Origin: Thermodesulfovibrio sp.
GTDB taxonomy: Bacteria; Nitrospirota; Thermodesulfovibrionia; Thermodesulfovibrionales; UBA6898
Reading direction: 5' to 3'
NCBI GenBank assembly: GCA_013824615.1
Contig: PNOC01000025.1
Coordinates: 1-47,650 of the forward strand
DNA length: 47,650 bases
Position 1 is the first letter of the stretch. Each line of letters starts with the position of its first letter. The notes under the pieces are model-generated. The model had not been told where the DNA came from, made no database searches, and saw nothing but the letters and a program-made list of their open reading frames with translations. Positions 1 through 8,213 of this stretch are shown here, piece by piece. The position numbers and the translations under genes were made by a program.

Positions 1-458
1 AGCTGATTGCATGGAATATCCTGGTCGCATACCGCTGAAACAAGACTGGCCCGCCGGTTTTTGACAGAGACCGAGTCGATTTTCTTTTTCTCTCTTATTG
101 TAAGAAGGGGCGCAAGCTCATACGGAGCCTGCGTGTCAGTCTGCAGTATTGTCAGCCCGGTCTCCTTCCTGTCTCTGAACGTAAAGTGAATGATACAGGC
201 CCTGAAAGGGGTATCCTGGGCATATATTTCAGCCGGGGGCCAGGCCAGATTAAGGGTTTCCGGGATGTAGGTCGGCAGATAGATCGTCTGCATGTGCAGT
301 ACCTTGCGTGCGGCCTCGACCGAACTGAACTTCTGCAGCCGGTTTTTCTGGAGGATCATAGGCAGCCAGTTCAGAAGGGCCAGGACAATGACCATCACAA
401 AGACAATGACGCCGAATGTCAGCAGCTGCCGCAGGCGGGGTTTTTTTTCTCCGGTCAT
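1..458 (-). CDS. Membrane-anchored hypothetical protein, partial (cut by window edge)
   Basis: Reading the minus strand from ATG at 458 gives at least 152 codons open to the window edge, so the C-terminus is missing. The N-terminus is cytoplasmic and basic (MTGEKKPRLRQ), followed by one hydrophobic segment at about residues 12-32. The rest is predicted to be extracytoplasmic, with a stretch around YLPTYIPETL that recalls the DUF4367-type fold seen in anti-sigma-like and sporulation proteins; that resemblance is weak. It starts 1 base after the stop of the upstream metallopeptidase gene, so the two are almost certainly co-transcribed and probably translationally coupled. Function unknown; a substrate or partner of the metallopeptidase is an inference from context only. 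Confidence 0.6.
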   Translation of the reverse strand, partial: MTGEKKPRLRQLLTFGVIVFVMVIVLALLNWLPMILQKNRLQKFSSVEAARKVLHMQTIYLPTYIPETLNLAWPPAEIYAQDTPFRACIIHFTFRDRKETGLTILQTDTQAPYELAPLLTIREKKKIDSVSVKNRRASLVSAVCDQDIPCNQ

Positions 459-459
459 A

Positions 460-1464
460 TCAAACCACCAGGTATCCTGCAGCTACTATGGTACCGGCAG
501 TCAGCAAAAAAGGGGTGAACCGAAAGGCCGGCCGGCCGGTATTCAGTTCCTGCTGAAGTTTTTCGATGCGCTCATCGAGCACCAGATTGTGGCTATGGCT
601 TTCAACCCGCTCCTTCATTTGAGTGAGGCTTCCCTCCTGTGCGTCCGGCTGCCCGGGTTCGGGATAATAGTAGAAGGCGGAAAGTGCCGATATGAGTGCG
701 TCCGGCTGTCCGGTAAGTGATACGGTGATCGCATCGCAGATAAACTCCTCGTCATGGACTATTCTCCTGAACTCAACAAGACTTACCGGATTATAGAACA
801 TCAGCATCCTCAAGAGATAGATGAGCGGTGTCTTCAGGCTGCTGCTTCTCATCATATGGACTATTTCATGGGTAAGGGCAGCCCGGAGCTGTGCGTCATC
901 GAGCGTCATGAGCAGGTGGTCGGATATGATGATCGTGTGTTTCCTGAAACCCTGGGTGAACAGGACGGGAAAGATCTCGTTGATAACCTGGAACAGGGGT
1001 CGCTCCATCTGCAGGGGCAGGCAGATATCCTCCAGCACAGCCTGCATCCGTGCATCGTACGCGTGGGTTTCCGGATAGGCGTCGGCCCCCTGGGAAGCCC
1101 GGCGGCCCTTGAAAATAGGAAAAATCTCCTGCATCACAAACAGCAGTGAGAAGGCAGTCAGCATTCCCAGAAACAGTACCGCCAAAGGGAAGATGCCTAT
1201 GACCTTCAGATCAAGCCACCGCTGGCTGTCGAACAACGCAGTGGTCAGCCTGAAATACCATGAGCCCCGGTCCGGGGAGATCATCTGGAAGGCCGGGAAC
1301 ATGATTATCGGCAGCCCCAGGGTGAGGATTCGATACCTGAATTTCGAGAGGTGATCGTCGATATCCCAGGCGTAAAAGGATACCTCGACCAGCATCAGGG
1401 CGATAAAGGCATGGAGAACCGATTGGGTGATGTATTCACCGGCAATTGTATGGATAAAGGTCAT
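460..1464 (-). CDS. M56-like integral membrane zinc metallopeptidase
   Basis: A 334-residue protein with hydrophobic segments near residues 13-33, 45-60, 88-112 and 316-334, and the metalloprotease motif HEIVH at 199-203. A second acidic cluster HDEEFICD at 237-244 supplies the likely third zinc ligand, in the arrangement known from the M56 (BlaR1-type) peptidases. The family usually cleaves membrane or regulatory proteins. No beta-lactam sensor domain is present and no BlaI-type repressor lies nearby, so a resistance role is not supported. A ribosome-binding site AAGGA sits 7 bases before the ATG. It lies 33 bases downstream of a hybrid histidine kinase gene and 1 base upstream of a membrane-protein gene; a signalling/proteolysis unit is plausible but inferred. 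Confidence 0.75.
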   Translation of the reverse strand: MTFIHTIAGEYITQSVLHAFIALMLVEVSFYAWDIDDHLSKFRYRILTLGLPIIMFPAFQMISPDRGSWYFRLTTALFDSQRWLDLKVIGIFPLAVLFLGMLTAFSLLFVMQEIFPIFKGRRASQGADAYPETHAYDARMQAVLEDICLPLQMERPLFQVINEIFPVLFTQGFRKHTIIISDHLLMTLDDAQLRAALTHEIVHMMRSSSLKTPLIYLLRMLMFYNPVSLVEFRRIVHDEEFICDAITVSLTGQPDALISALSAFYYYPEPGQPDAQEGSLTQMKERVESHSHNLVLDERIEKLQQELNTGRPAFRFTPFLLTAGTIVAAGYLVV

Positions 1465-1497
1465 CTGGCGGTCCTTTGTCCTATGTTCTGTGCAGTA

Positions 1498-3129
1498 TCA
1501 CGTATCCAGTACCTCTCGTATCCTGGTCAATAGTTCTTCGGGCGAAGCAGCCTTTGAGATGAAATTCAGTCCATGCTCTACGATCTTTTCGCTGTTTATA
1601 ATATCATCCGTGTAACCGCTCATAAAAAGAACCGCGGTCTCCGGTCTCTCCTGCATAATCTCCATGAACACTTCCCTCCCATCCTTCCTGGGCATCCTTA
1701 CATCGAGAAGAACAAGATCCACCACATCTTTCAGATTCCTGAACACCCTGATAGTGTCCTCACCATCGACGGCCTCGACGACCTTATATCCGGATAGTCT
1801 GAGCACCTCGGCCATGATTTTCCGCGCGGCGGTGTCATCTTCGGCCAGGAGGATAGTTTCCCCCCTTCCTGCAGCCGCGGACATACTGGAGTGGTTATCG
1901 CGCAAGGCAGCTGTTTCCACCAATGGTATATATATATTGAATGTCGTTCCCCTGGACGGAAAGGTATCGACATCAATATACCCGCCATGCTGTTTCACTA
2001 TTCCATACGTCACGGCAAGACCCAGTCCCGAACCCTTATCAAGTTCTTTCGTGGTAAAGAACGGCTCAAATATTTTCCCTTTGATCACGTCATCCATTCC
2101 TGAACCTGTGTCAGAGACCGTCAGCAGCACATAGGGTCCGGGAGTCCCGTCCCCGTGCATGTTTGTGAACGCCTTATCTACCTCAATAATGTCTGTTTGT
2201 ACCCCGAGAGTCCCTCCCTCAGGCATGGCGTCCCGCGCATTGGTGACAAGATTCAGCAGGATTTGACCAATCTGGCTTCGGTCAGCCATAATCGTCGGAT
2301 TTTTCTCTGTCAATACCATCTTCAGTTCTATATGTTCCCCAATAAGCTGAGACAACAGTCCTGACATGCTCCGAATAATCTCATTGAAACTCAACGGCTG
2401 CAGGGCCATGGTCTGCTTTCTGCCGAAGGCCAGCAGGCTCTGTGCGAGATTCGTTGCCCTGCCCACAGAAGAAAGGACCTGTTCGGTATATTTAATCACG
2501 GGACTGTTGCTGTCGAGTTTCTTCTGTATGATATGGATCGACCCTTTTATGGTTGTCAGTATGTTGCTGAAGTCATGGGCTATGCCGCCGGCCAGGAGTC
2601 CGACCGCCTCAAGCTTCTGGGACTGGCGCAGTTGATCATTCAGGGCTGACAGTTCCCTGGTGCGTTCTGCTATGATCTCCTCGAGGTGGTCGCGATATCT
2701 TTTCAGCTCTTCCTCTGCCTGTTTGCGCTCGGTTATGTCATTAAACAGGACGAGGAGTTTATCGGCGACAGGGACTCCGGAGATGATCATGGTCTTGACC
2801 GTACGGTCCTTGCAGGTCACCTGATATTCGCTGCCCTTAATTTCGGAGTTCTCGGCTAAAGCTTTTTCAACATGCCCCATCCAGGAGGAGATGACCTCCT
2901 GACGGTAATCCTCATCGGGATAGGCCAAGACCCACCACCGCGCCATATCCGGAATATCCTCAGGGGCGTAGCCGAAGGTCTCGCGGGCTTTCCTGTTGAT
3001 ATATTCGATCACCCCGTCGAGGCCAACGACGGCCACTGAGATTGGGGAGTATTCTATGAGCCTGCGGTACCTTTCCTCGCTGACCCTCAGAGCCTCGTCA
3101 GTATGGTTGTGGTTCCGTTTTTTTTTCAT
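1498..3129 (-). CDS. PAS-domain hybrid sensor histidine kinase with C-terminal receiver
   Basis: A 543-residue soluble protein. A PAS domain covers about 14-135 (ending [12 protein letters not shown]), a coiled-coil linker follows, then HisKA with the phospho-acceptor His185 in [11 protein letters not shown]. The HATPase_c domain shows an N box ([13 protein letters not shown], about 291-303), a G1 box DTGSGM, an F box FEPFF and a G2 box GSGLGLA. A receiver domain starts near 424 with acidic pocket EDD, phospho-acceptor Asp476 ([11 protein letters not shown]), Ser504 and Lys526; the usual KP is KA here. There is no membrane segment, so it senses a cytoplasmic signal or is coupled to a partner. 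No output domain exists, so it must pass phosphate on. GAGG lies just before the start. Probably the first gene of the minus-strand unit with the peptidase. Confidence 0.9.
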   Translation of the reverse strand: MKKKRNHNHTDEALRVSEERYRRLIEYSPISVAVVGLDGVIEYINRKARETFGYAPEDIPDMARWWVLAYPDEDYRQEVISSWMGHVEKALAENSEIKGSEYQVTCKDRTVKTMIISGVPVADKLLVLFNDITERKQAEEELKRYRDHLEEIIAERTRELSALNDQLRQSQKLEAVGLLAGGIAHDFSNILTTIKGSIHIIQKKLDSNSPVIKYTEQVLSSVGRATNLAQSLLAFGRKQTMALQPLSFNEIIRSMSGLLSQLIGEHIELKMVLTEKNPTIMADRSQIGQILLNLVTNARDAMPEGGTLGVQTDIIEVDKAFTNMHGDGTPGPYVLLTVSDTGSGMDDVIKGKIFEPFFTTKELDKGSGLGLAVTYGIVKQHGGYIDVDTFPSRGTTFNIYIPLVETAALRDNHSSMSAAAGRGETILLAEDDTAARKIMAEVLRLSGYKVVEAVDGEDTIRVFRNLKDVVDLVLLDVRMPRKDGREVFMEIMQERPETAVLFMSGYTDDIINSEKIVEHGLNFISKAASPEELLTRIREVLDT

Positions 3130-3301
3130 ATCGCCTCGGGTGGTTCATTGTACGTTATAGGCACTTGTATTATAAACATAATTCGGGATGCAAACTCCTG
3201 CCCTGTCAGTGCGGGAACGTATGATAAACCGGGAAAACGTTTGATACTATTTCTATTGCAGGACAGGGAGACTGCAAATGCAGGGTTTGATGCATATCTG
3301 C

Positions 3302-3307
3302 TATTAT
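3302..3307 (+). promoter_or_regulatory. Possible -10 box (TATTAT) directly before the SGNH hydrolase start
   Basis: TATTAT ends 8 bases before the preferred ATG at 3315. This puts a predicted transcription start at or next to the start codon, as seen before several other genes in this window. No good -35 hexamer is visible at 16-18 bases. Confidence 0.35.
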
Positions 3308-3314
3308 GGGATAT

Positions 3315-3830
3315 ATGTCAAAACTTCTTTTTATTGGTGATTCTCTGATCGAATTTTTTGATTGGGGGGCCAGGTTTCCGGAGCATCTTGTCCATAATCT
3401 CGGCATAGCAGGAGAAACAGTCGACGGGCTTGCCCGGCGTCTCGACCGGGTGCTGCGTGATCTGGATGCGGTTGACAGAGTTTTCATTATGTCAGGCATT
3501 AACAACCTTGCCATGGAAGACAGCGGTTTTATCGGGACCTACCGGGGGATCATCCGGTCATTTGCGGTCCGGTATCCCGCTGCCCGGATAACTGTCCAGA
3601 GCCTTCTGCCGGTGCTGTATCCCTTTATTTCGAATGAAGATATACAGCAGATGAACCTGAAACTGAAGTCCCTGGCGGCGGAAGAAGGCGTCGGTTATGT
3701 CAACCTCCATGACCATTTTCTTGACGACAACGGCAATCCCGATCCGTCCTGTCTGGTCGAAGACGGGGTGCATGTCAGCAATGAAGGCTACAGGATCTGG
3801 TCAGGTGAGATTGAGAAACTGCTGGGTTGA
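3315..3830 (+). CDS. SGNH/GDSL-family hydrolase
   Basis: A 171-residue protein with the SGNH blocks in order: GDSL with the nucleophile Ser10 near the N-terminus (LLFIGDSLIEFF), a glycine block near 30 (NLGIAGETV), an asparagine block near 61-64 (SGINN) and the Asp/His block DGVH near 150-153. The family hydrolyses esters, thioesters or carbohydrate O-acetyl groups; the substrate cannot be read from sequence. No signal peptide is visible, so it is probably cytoplasmic. An upstream in-frame ATG at 3306 would add three residues; I prefer 3315 because MSKLLFIGDS matches family starts and a TATTAT box ends 8 bases before it. It is divergent from the kinase gene and stands alone. Confidence 0.82.
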   Translation: MSKLLFIGDSLIEFFDWGARFPEHLVHNLGIAGETVDGLARRLDRVLRDLDAVDRVFIMSGINNLAMEDSGFIGTYRGIIRSFAVRYPAARITVQSLLPVLYPFISNEDIQQMNLKLKSLAAEEGVGYVNLHDHFLDDNGNPDPSCLVEDGVHVSNEGYRIWSGEIEKLLG

Positions 3831-3921
3831 GTGAAGAGTACCAGTGTTGCTGCAGACATAGCAACAGTCTTCTGACTTGCTGAATACTGTAGCGGTGACC
3901 TCATACAAGATGGAGGAATTG

Positions 3922-5019
3922 ATGGAAGGTCTGCATATGAAGGAGATAGCCGGGAAGAAGTATACATGCAGTTCCTGCGGCTCGCAGCTTTTACATAACG
4001 CTGCCCGGGGGATGCTCGTCTGCGAGTCCTGCGGCAGTTCCAGGGAGATTCCGAAGGATGAGGCCGCAACCGGCCCGCAGGAGTATGACCTTGAGGAGAC
4101 TTTACGGTCTGGCAAGTTCCATAGGGGCTGGGGTACCGAGCTTCGGCCTATAAAGTGCAGGACCTGCGGCGCAGTGAGCGAGATCAGTCTTACGGTGGCA
4201 GCAACGGAGTGCCCGTTCTGTGGGTCCACGCAGATCATCGAAGAGAAGCCGCCGGAGGATGTCATGACGCCCGAGACGGTCATCCCCTTTGCCATCGACA
4301 GGAACAAGGCACTGTCATCCTTCGGCACCTGGCTTGGCAGCGGGTTTGCCTCATACTTCAGACCTTCGAGGCTCAAAGGCAACTGGCGCATGGGAAAGAT
4401 CAGCGGTATGTATCTGCCCTTCTGGACGTTCGATGCCGATACCTATTCCACCTGGACCGCCATGGCCGGGTATTACTACGAAGTCGAGGAACGAGACAGT
4501 TCCGGCAAAATACATAGAGTCAGGCAGACCAGATGGGAGCCGGCTGACGGCAGCCACGCAGAATTCTACGACGATGAACTGGTCTTTGCATCCAGGGGGC
4601 TTGAGCGGTTGATGGTAGAACGCATATATCCCTTTGATATGACGAAACTGGTACCGTATAAACCTGAGTATATGGCCGGCTGGGGAGCCGAGCGTTACAC
4701 GGTTGGCTTGCAAGAGGGCTGGGAGACAGGCAAGGGCCTCATGTTCGACAGGATTGTAAGCGCCTGCGGAAGTGCAGTGCCTGGAGATACTCACCGGGAC
4801 CTTGATGTCAGGACGTCATGGAGAGACATGACCTTCAAGCATGTGCTGCTGCCGGTATGGGTTGCCAACTACGATTTCGGTGGAAAGGTATACCGCTTCC
4901 TCGTAAACGGCGAAAGCGGCAGGGTCCACGGCGAGGCGCCCATATCCTGGTACAAGGTGTCAGCCGCAGTCTTTGTTGTTCTCGTCATCGTCTTGATTAT
5001 TCTTCTGGTCTCGAAATAG
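3922..5019 (+). CDS. Double zinc-ribbon protein with C-terminal membrane anchor
   Basis: A 366-residue protein with two zinc ribbons made of CxxC pairs at about residues 16/19 with 34/37 and 79/82 with 97/100. A mixed, aromatic-rich domain of about 220 residues follows, and a single hydrophobic helix at about 345-366 ends the protein. This matches a widespread family annotated only as TFIIB-type zinc-ribbon or primosomal N-prime-like membrane proteins; no catalytic motif is known to me. GGAGG at 3912-3916 lies 5 bases before ATG 3922, which decides the start; ATG 3937 is a weaker alternative. It is convergent with the S74 gene. Function unknown; tail-anchoring with a cytoplasmic zinc-ribbon head is inferred. 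Confidence 0.7.
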   Translation: MEGLHMKEIAGKKYTCSSCGSQLLHNAARGMLVCESCGSSREIPKDEAATGPQEYDLEETLRSGKFHRGWGTELRPIKCRTCGAVSEISLTVAATECPFCGSTQIIEEKPPEDVMTPETVIPFAIDRNKALSSFGTWLGSGFASYFRPSRLKGNWRMGKISGMYLPFWTFDADTYSTWTAMAGYYYEVEERDSSGKIHRVRQTRWEPADGSHAEFYDDELVFASRGLERLMVERIYPFDMTKLVPYKPEYMAGWGAERYTVGLQEGWETGKGLMFDRIVSACGSAVPGDTHRDLDVRTSWRDMTFKHVLLPVWVANYDFGGKVYRFLVNGESGRVHGEAPISWYKVSAAVFVVLVIVLIILLVSK

Positions 5020-5056
5020 AAACGCGTGACCCTTGGTCAATTTTATTCTTTTTATC

Positions 5057-5090
5057 CCCCCCCGCTTGCGGCGGGGAGTCTTCATGACTC
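5057..5090. terminator. Two adjacent hairpins between convergent genes
   Basis: CCCCGC-TTGCG-GCGGGG (5060-5076) is followed at once by GAGTC-TTCAT-GACTC (5076-5090). They lie in the 106-bp gap between the stops of the zinc-ribbon gene (plus) and the S74 gene (minus). A bidirectional terminator is likely, although neither side has a long T run directly after the stem. Confidence 0.45.
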
Positions 5091-5125
5091 TAACAATCAG
5101 CATATTTCTATTCCTGTGCAACAAC

Positions 5126-7783
5126 TCACCTGGCAGCTTCCATTGCTGCCATGCGCCGGGTAAGCTCACTCAACGCAGCCCTGAGTTCCTTTATTTCTGC
5201 CTGCTGCTCCTTCACCGCTTCGATCAGGACCGGGATCAGGCTTGGGTAGCTGACGCCGAGATATCCGTTTGCAGGATCCATAATACTTACTGCTTCAGGC
5301 AGTACCTTCTGCACATCCTGCGCTATCACACCTACTTCAGTCTGATCAGGAGTCTCCTTCATGTTGAAGTAGACTCCGTTGATAGCTGCAACTTTGACCA
5401 GGGCATTTTCAACCGGCCTTATATTTTCCTTTAACCGCTCGTCAGAGAGGTCCGATATAGTGCCGGTATAGGCAAGATTACCTGAGAAGTAGCCGGCATA
5501 GTTCGTCGTTGCTCCTGATGCCGATGCGTAAATTCCATAAGCGGCTCCACCGTAGCTGGCTGTCGCATGGACGCCATAATTAAAAGAAGCAGTTGAATCA
5601 ATCGCCTCACCTCTAAAAGCAATGTTATACTGACCGCCCTCGGCGATACCGTACACCCCATAATTATAGGCTGCACTCGAATCAGCCGCCAAAGTAAGTG
5701 CACCATAATTGGTCTCCGCACCTGAAGCACTATTGTATGCGGCATAGTTTTTACTGCCTGCTGAGTGGGAGACATAGTTTGCTTCAAAATACCCTGCAAT
5801 ATCATTTCCCCCAGCCAGTACATTTAACTTTCTGCCCACATTAATTGTGGTGCCGATTGCAGTATTACCGCTAACCTGTGCAGTGCCCACCACATCGAGC
5901 TTCTCTGCCGGACTGAGCGTGCCGATGCCAACGCCGGTGCTTGTCGTTGTCAGGACGTCTGTTCCTCCTGCTCCAAGAATAACTTTTGGAAGGGTTCCTG
6001 CCGCGTGGATGCGGCTGATTCCGGCTCCTCCACCGCCTGTCGCAACACCTATCTTAAGGCGGTTCGTCGCATCGCCAATCTTGAGATCACCCTCGGTCGC
6101 TGCTACATCATACTCTCCACCCGTGATATGGAGCTTGTTTTCCGGAGTCGCCGTCCCAATGCCGACCCGGTTGTTCGTGGCGTCCACCTTGAAGGTACTG
6201 GTGTCAAAAGTGACATTGCCGATTGCGGTCAGTGCTGTAAATGTTCCGGTAGAGGCTGTGGTGTTGCCGATCTGCGTATTGTTAATGGAACCGCCGCTTA
6301 TCGTGAAATTACTTGATGAGGACGCACAGGTCAGCGTGCCGCTCGCAGCAATGTCAGTCACAAAACTTCCGGATGCACAGGCTGCAGGGTCGGTGTTCAG
6401 AGCCAGAGCCGCAGTCGCCGGACCACCGTTCGAGCCCGAGCCTGCCCTGAAACCCGGATAGAAATAATCAGTAGTTGCACCATCACCGATTCCTATGCTG
6501 TCATTTACCGGATCGTAACTCAGCACACCACTTGCCGTGCTTGGTGTGGTATTAAGATTTATGGTCGCTGACGAAGTTATCGAGCCACTGATTGTGCCGG
6601 TAACATCAAAATTGCCGTTAATCCTGACCAGGCGGGTATCAAACTCGCCGTATATGAGGGATGAAGCCAGATTCGCAGTATCTATATGGAGCCGGTTTGA
6701 ACCTGTTTCATTAGACCCGGCCTTGTTACCGATAAATACATTTCGGCTGCCGGCATTATTTATTCCTGCCTGATCTCCGATTATCACATTGTAATCTCCG
6801 ACAGCACCATCCCTTGCTGCCTCATGGCCAATGAGAACACTGTATTGTGAAGCTGAACTTGAATTGCCGGCACTATCACCTATAAAGACATTGCCCCGTC
6901 CGGTTAAATTAGTAAATCCGCTTGAGGTCCCGAGAAATACATTGCTGAAGCCGCTCGTATTATTTCTGCCTGAACTTTCACCCAGAAACGTGTTATTGGC
7001 ACCATCAAGGTTCGCCTCACCGGAAAGATACCCGACAAACGTATTATTCGATCCTGTATTGTTCATTCCTGCACTCGCACCCAGCAATGTCAGTCCTGCA
7101 CCTGCTGTGTTCAGCTTTCCCGAGTTGATGCCCAGAAAGGTATTGTTGTTTCCCGAGGTGTTTTCCATACCCGCATGAAATCCGGCAAAGGTATTGCCGC
7201 TTCCGGCGTCATTCTTATTGCCCGCAGATTCACCAAGGAAAGTATTGGCGCCTCCGGTTGTTATACTCCCTCCCGCATAGTAGCCAAGCGCAAGTGTATT
7301 TGATTGGCGGCTAAGAATCGTAAAAGAGTCAAGTGCGTAACTGTTACTTGCATTAATGGTGCCGAGTACGGAAAGATTGCCGGACATAGTGTCCCCGCCT
7401 GACTTGACATAGCTGCCGTTATGACCGTGATTGCCCGCCGCAACCTGCGTTGCGCCGGTGCCGATATCGGCGCTGATCGACCCTGCATTGATAAGAATAC
7501 CGGTCCCCTGGGTATAACTTACCCCCGTGCTGTCCTGGCCGCAACCCCAGGAAGTTCCCGACCATTTTATCACCCAGCCCTCAATACCACAGGAAGGAAG
7601 CTGTGAATAACCCACCGGCCCGCTGTAGGCAGTGCAGGAATCCGCTACATCCGCAAAGTCGACTGCACAGCCTGTTGAGTCGCATATAAGGTTCGTCAGA
7701 GCGAACGACGTACCTGACAGTATGAATATCCCCACCGCCACTAAAATAACCGACACCCCAAACCCACCCATTTTTCTTGTCAT
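5126..7783 (-). CDS. Secreted fibre-like protein with LG-x-x-AG repeats and C-terminal S74 chaperone domain
   Basis: An 885-residue protein. A Sec signal peptide occupies about 1-29 (hydrophobic core VSVILVAVGIFILSG). A stretch at about 115-145 resembles tail-fibre GDTMSGNLSV modules. About twelve copies of a 17-residue repeat of the type N-T-F-L-G-x-x-A/S-G-x-x-N lie at about 162-365, then a beta-rich shaft with repeated GIGT-x-x-P-x-x-KL motifs. The C-terminus (last ~107 residues) is a peptidase S74 intramolecular chaperone domain beginning SDERLKENIRP and ending in a coiled coil. Such domains trimerise fibres and usually cut themselves off. The closest architecture is trimeric adhesin/tail-fibre proteins. 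GGAGG 8 bases before ATG 7783 sets the start. No phage genes surround it, so a cell-surface adhesin is favoured. Confidence 0.85.
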   Translation of the reverse strand: MTRKMGGFGVSVILVAVGIFILSGTSFALTNLICDSTGCAVDFADVADSCTAYSGPVGYSQLPSCGIEGWVIKWSGTSWGCGQDSTGVSYTQGTGILINAGSISADIGTGATQVAAGNHGHNGSYVKSGGDTMSGNLSVLGTINASNSYALDSFTILSRQSNTLALGYYAGGSITTGGANTFLGESAGNKNDAGSGNTFAGFHAGMENTSGNNNTFLGINSGKLNTAGAGLTLLGASAGMNNTGSNNTFVGYLSGEANLDGANNTFLGESSGRNNTSGFSNVFLGTSSGFTNLTGRGNVFIGDSAGNSSSASQYSVLIGHEAARDGAVGDYNVIIGDQAGINNAGSRNVFIGNKAGSNETGSNRLHIDTANLASSLIYGEFDTRLVRINGNFDVTGTISGSITSSATINLNTTPSTASGVLSYDPVNDSIGIGDGATTDYFYPGFRAGSGSNGGPATAALALNTDPAACASGSFVTDIAASGTLTCASSSSNFTISGGSINNTQIGNTTASTGTFTALTAIGNVTFDTSTFKVDATNNRVGIGTATPENKLHITGGEYDVAATEGDLKIGDATNRLKIGVATGGGGAGISRIHAAGTLPKVILGAGGTDVLTTTSTGVGIGTLSPAEKLDVVGTAQVSGNTAIGTTINVGRKLNVLAGGNDIAGYFEANYVSHSAGSKNYAAYNSASGAETNYGALTLAADSSAAYNYGVYGIAEGGQYNIAFRGEAIDSTASFNYGVHATASYGGAAYGIYASASGATTNYAGYFSGNLAYTGTISDLSDERLKENIRPVENALVKVAAINGVYFNMKETPDQTEVGVIAQDVQKVLPEAVSIMDPANGYLGVSYPSLIPVLIEAVKEQQAEIKELRAALSELTRRMAAMEAAR

Positions 7784-7874
7784 GTCTTCTGCCTCCATTT
7801 ATTGAATGACATAATGATTACAGCAATATTCCATATACCACATTAGTGCCAGTGTATAAACTCCACTTTTTGAC

Positions 7875-7968
7875 CGTCATTCCCGAAGTTATTAATCGGG
7901 AATCCACTGTTTTTAAAGGTGCTGGATCCCTGGGTCAAGCCTGCCTGCCGGCAGGCCCGAGGATGACG
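7875..7968. repeat. Dispersed intergenic repeat with inverted ends (MITE-like)
   Basis: The 94-bp element begins CGTCATTCC and ends GGATGACG, which are near-perfect inverted ends. It contains the palindrome CCTGCCGGCAGG at 7944-7955. The pattern (GTCATTCCCG ... GGGAATCC ... GGATCC ... GGATGACG) is a type of short dispersed repeat I know from many environmental bacterial genomes. Only one full copy is in this window. Confidence 0.55.
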
Positions 7969-8001
7969 ATTTCTTGCTCTATACTCAGTATGCTGAAGCA
8001 A

Positions 8002-8034
8002 AGAAGGCCCGTACCGATGCGGTACGGGCCTTCT
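8002..8034. terminator. Perfect 14-bp hairpin, terminator-like
   Basis: AGAAGGCCCGTACC (8002-8015), loop GATGC, then its exact complement at 8021-8034. It lies between two divergently read genes, where no terminator is needed. Neither side has a clean T tract, although TTGCTT follows on the minus strand. It may insulate hypF from upstream reading or form part of the adjoining repeat element. Confidence 0.45.
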
Positions 8035-8160
8035 GATAATTCTGCCTGAGTTGATTGTAATTAGGTAGTTTATGTCTGCCCCGGGATTAATCAAAAACCT
8101 CCCTCAAATTCTAATGATTCAGGATACCTGCTGCACTTTTTTTTATCAAGAAAAATCAGC

Positions 8161-8188
8161 AGGACAAGTTGGGGCATTGCGGTATAAT
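8161..8188 (+). promoter_or_regulatory. Putative sigma-70-type promoter of the hyp genes
   Basis: A perfect -10 hexamer TATAAT at 8183-8188 has a weak -35 candidate AGGACA (4 of 6 matches) at 8161-8166, spacer 16. The predicted start near 8195 leaves a leader of about 19 bases before the GTG of hypF. Confidence 0.5.
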
Positions 8189-8213
8189 AAAGCACCATGC
8201 GCGGCGGGCTATT

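Noticed and set aside
460-1464. BlaR1-type beta-lactam sensor
   Set aside because: No C-terminal penicillin-binding sensor domain and no BlaI gene nearby; only the M56-like peptidase part is present.
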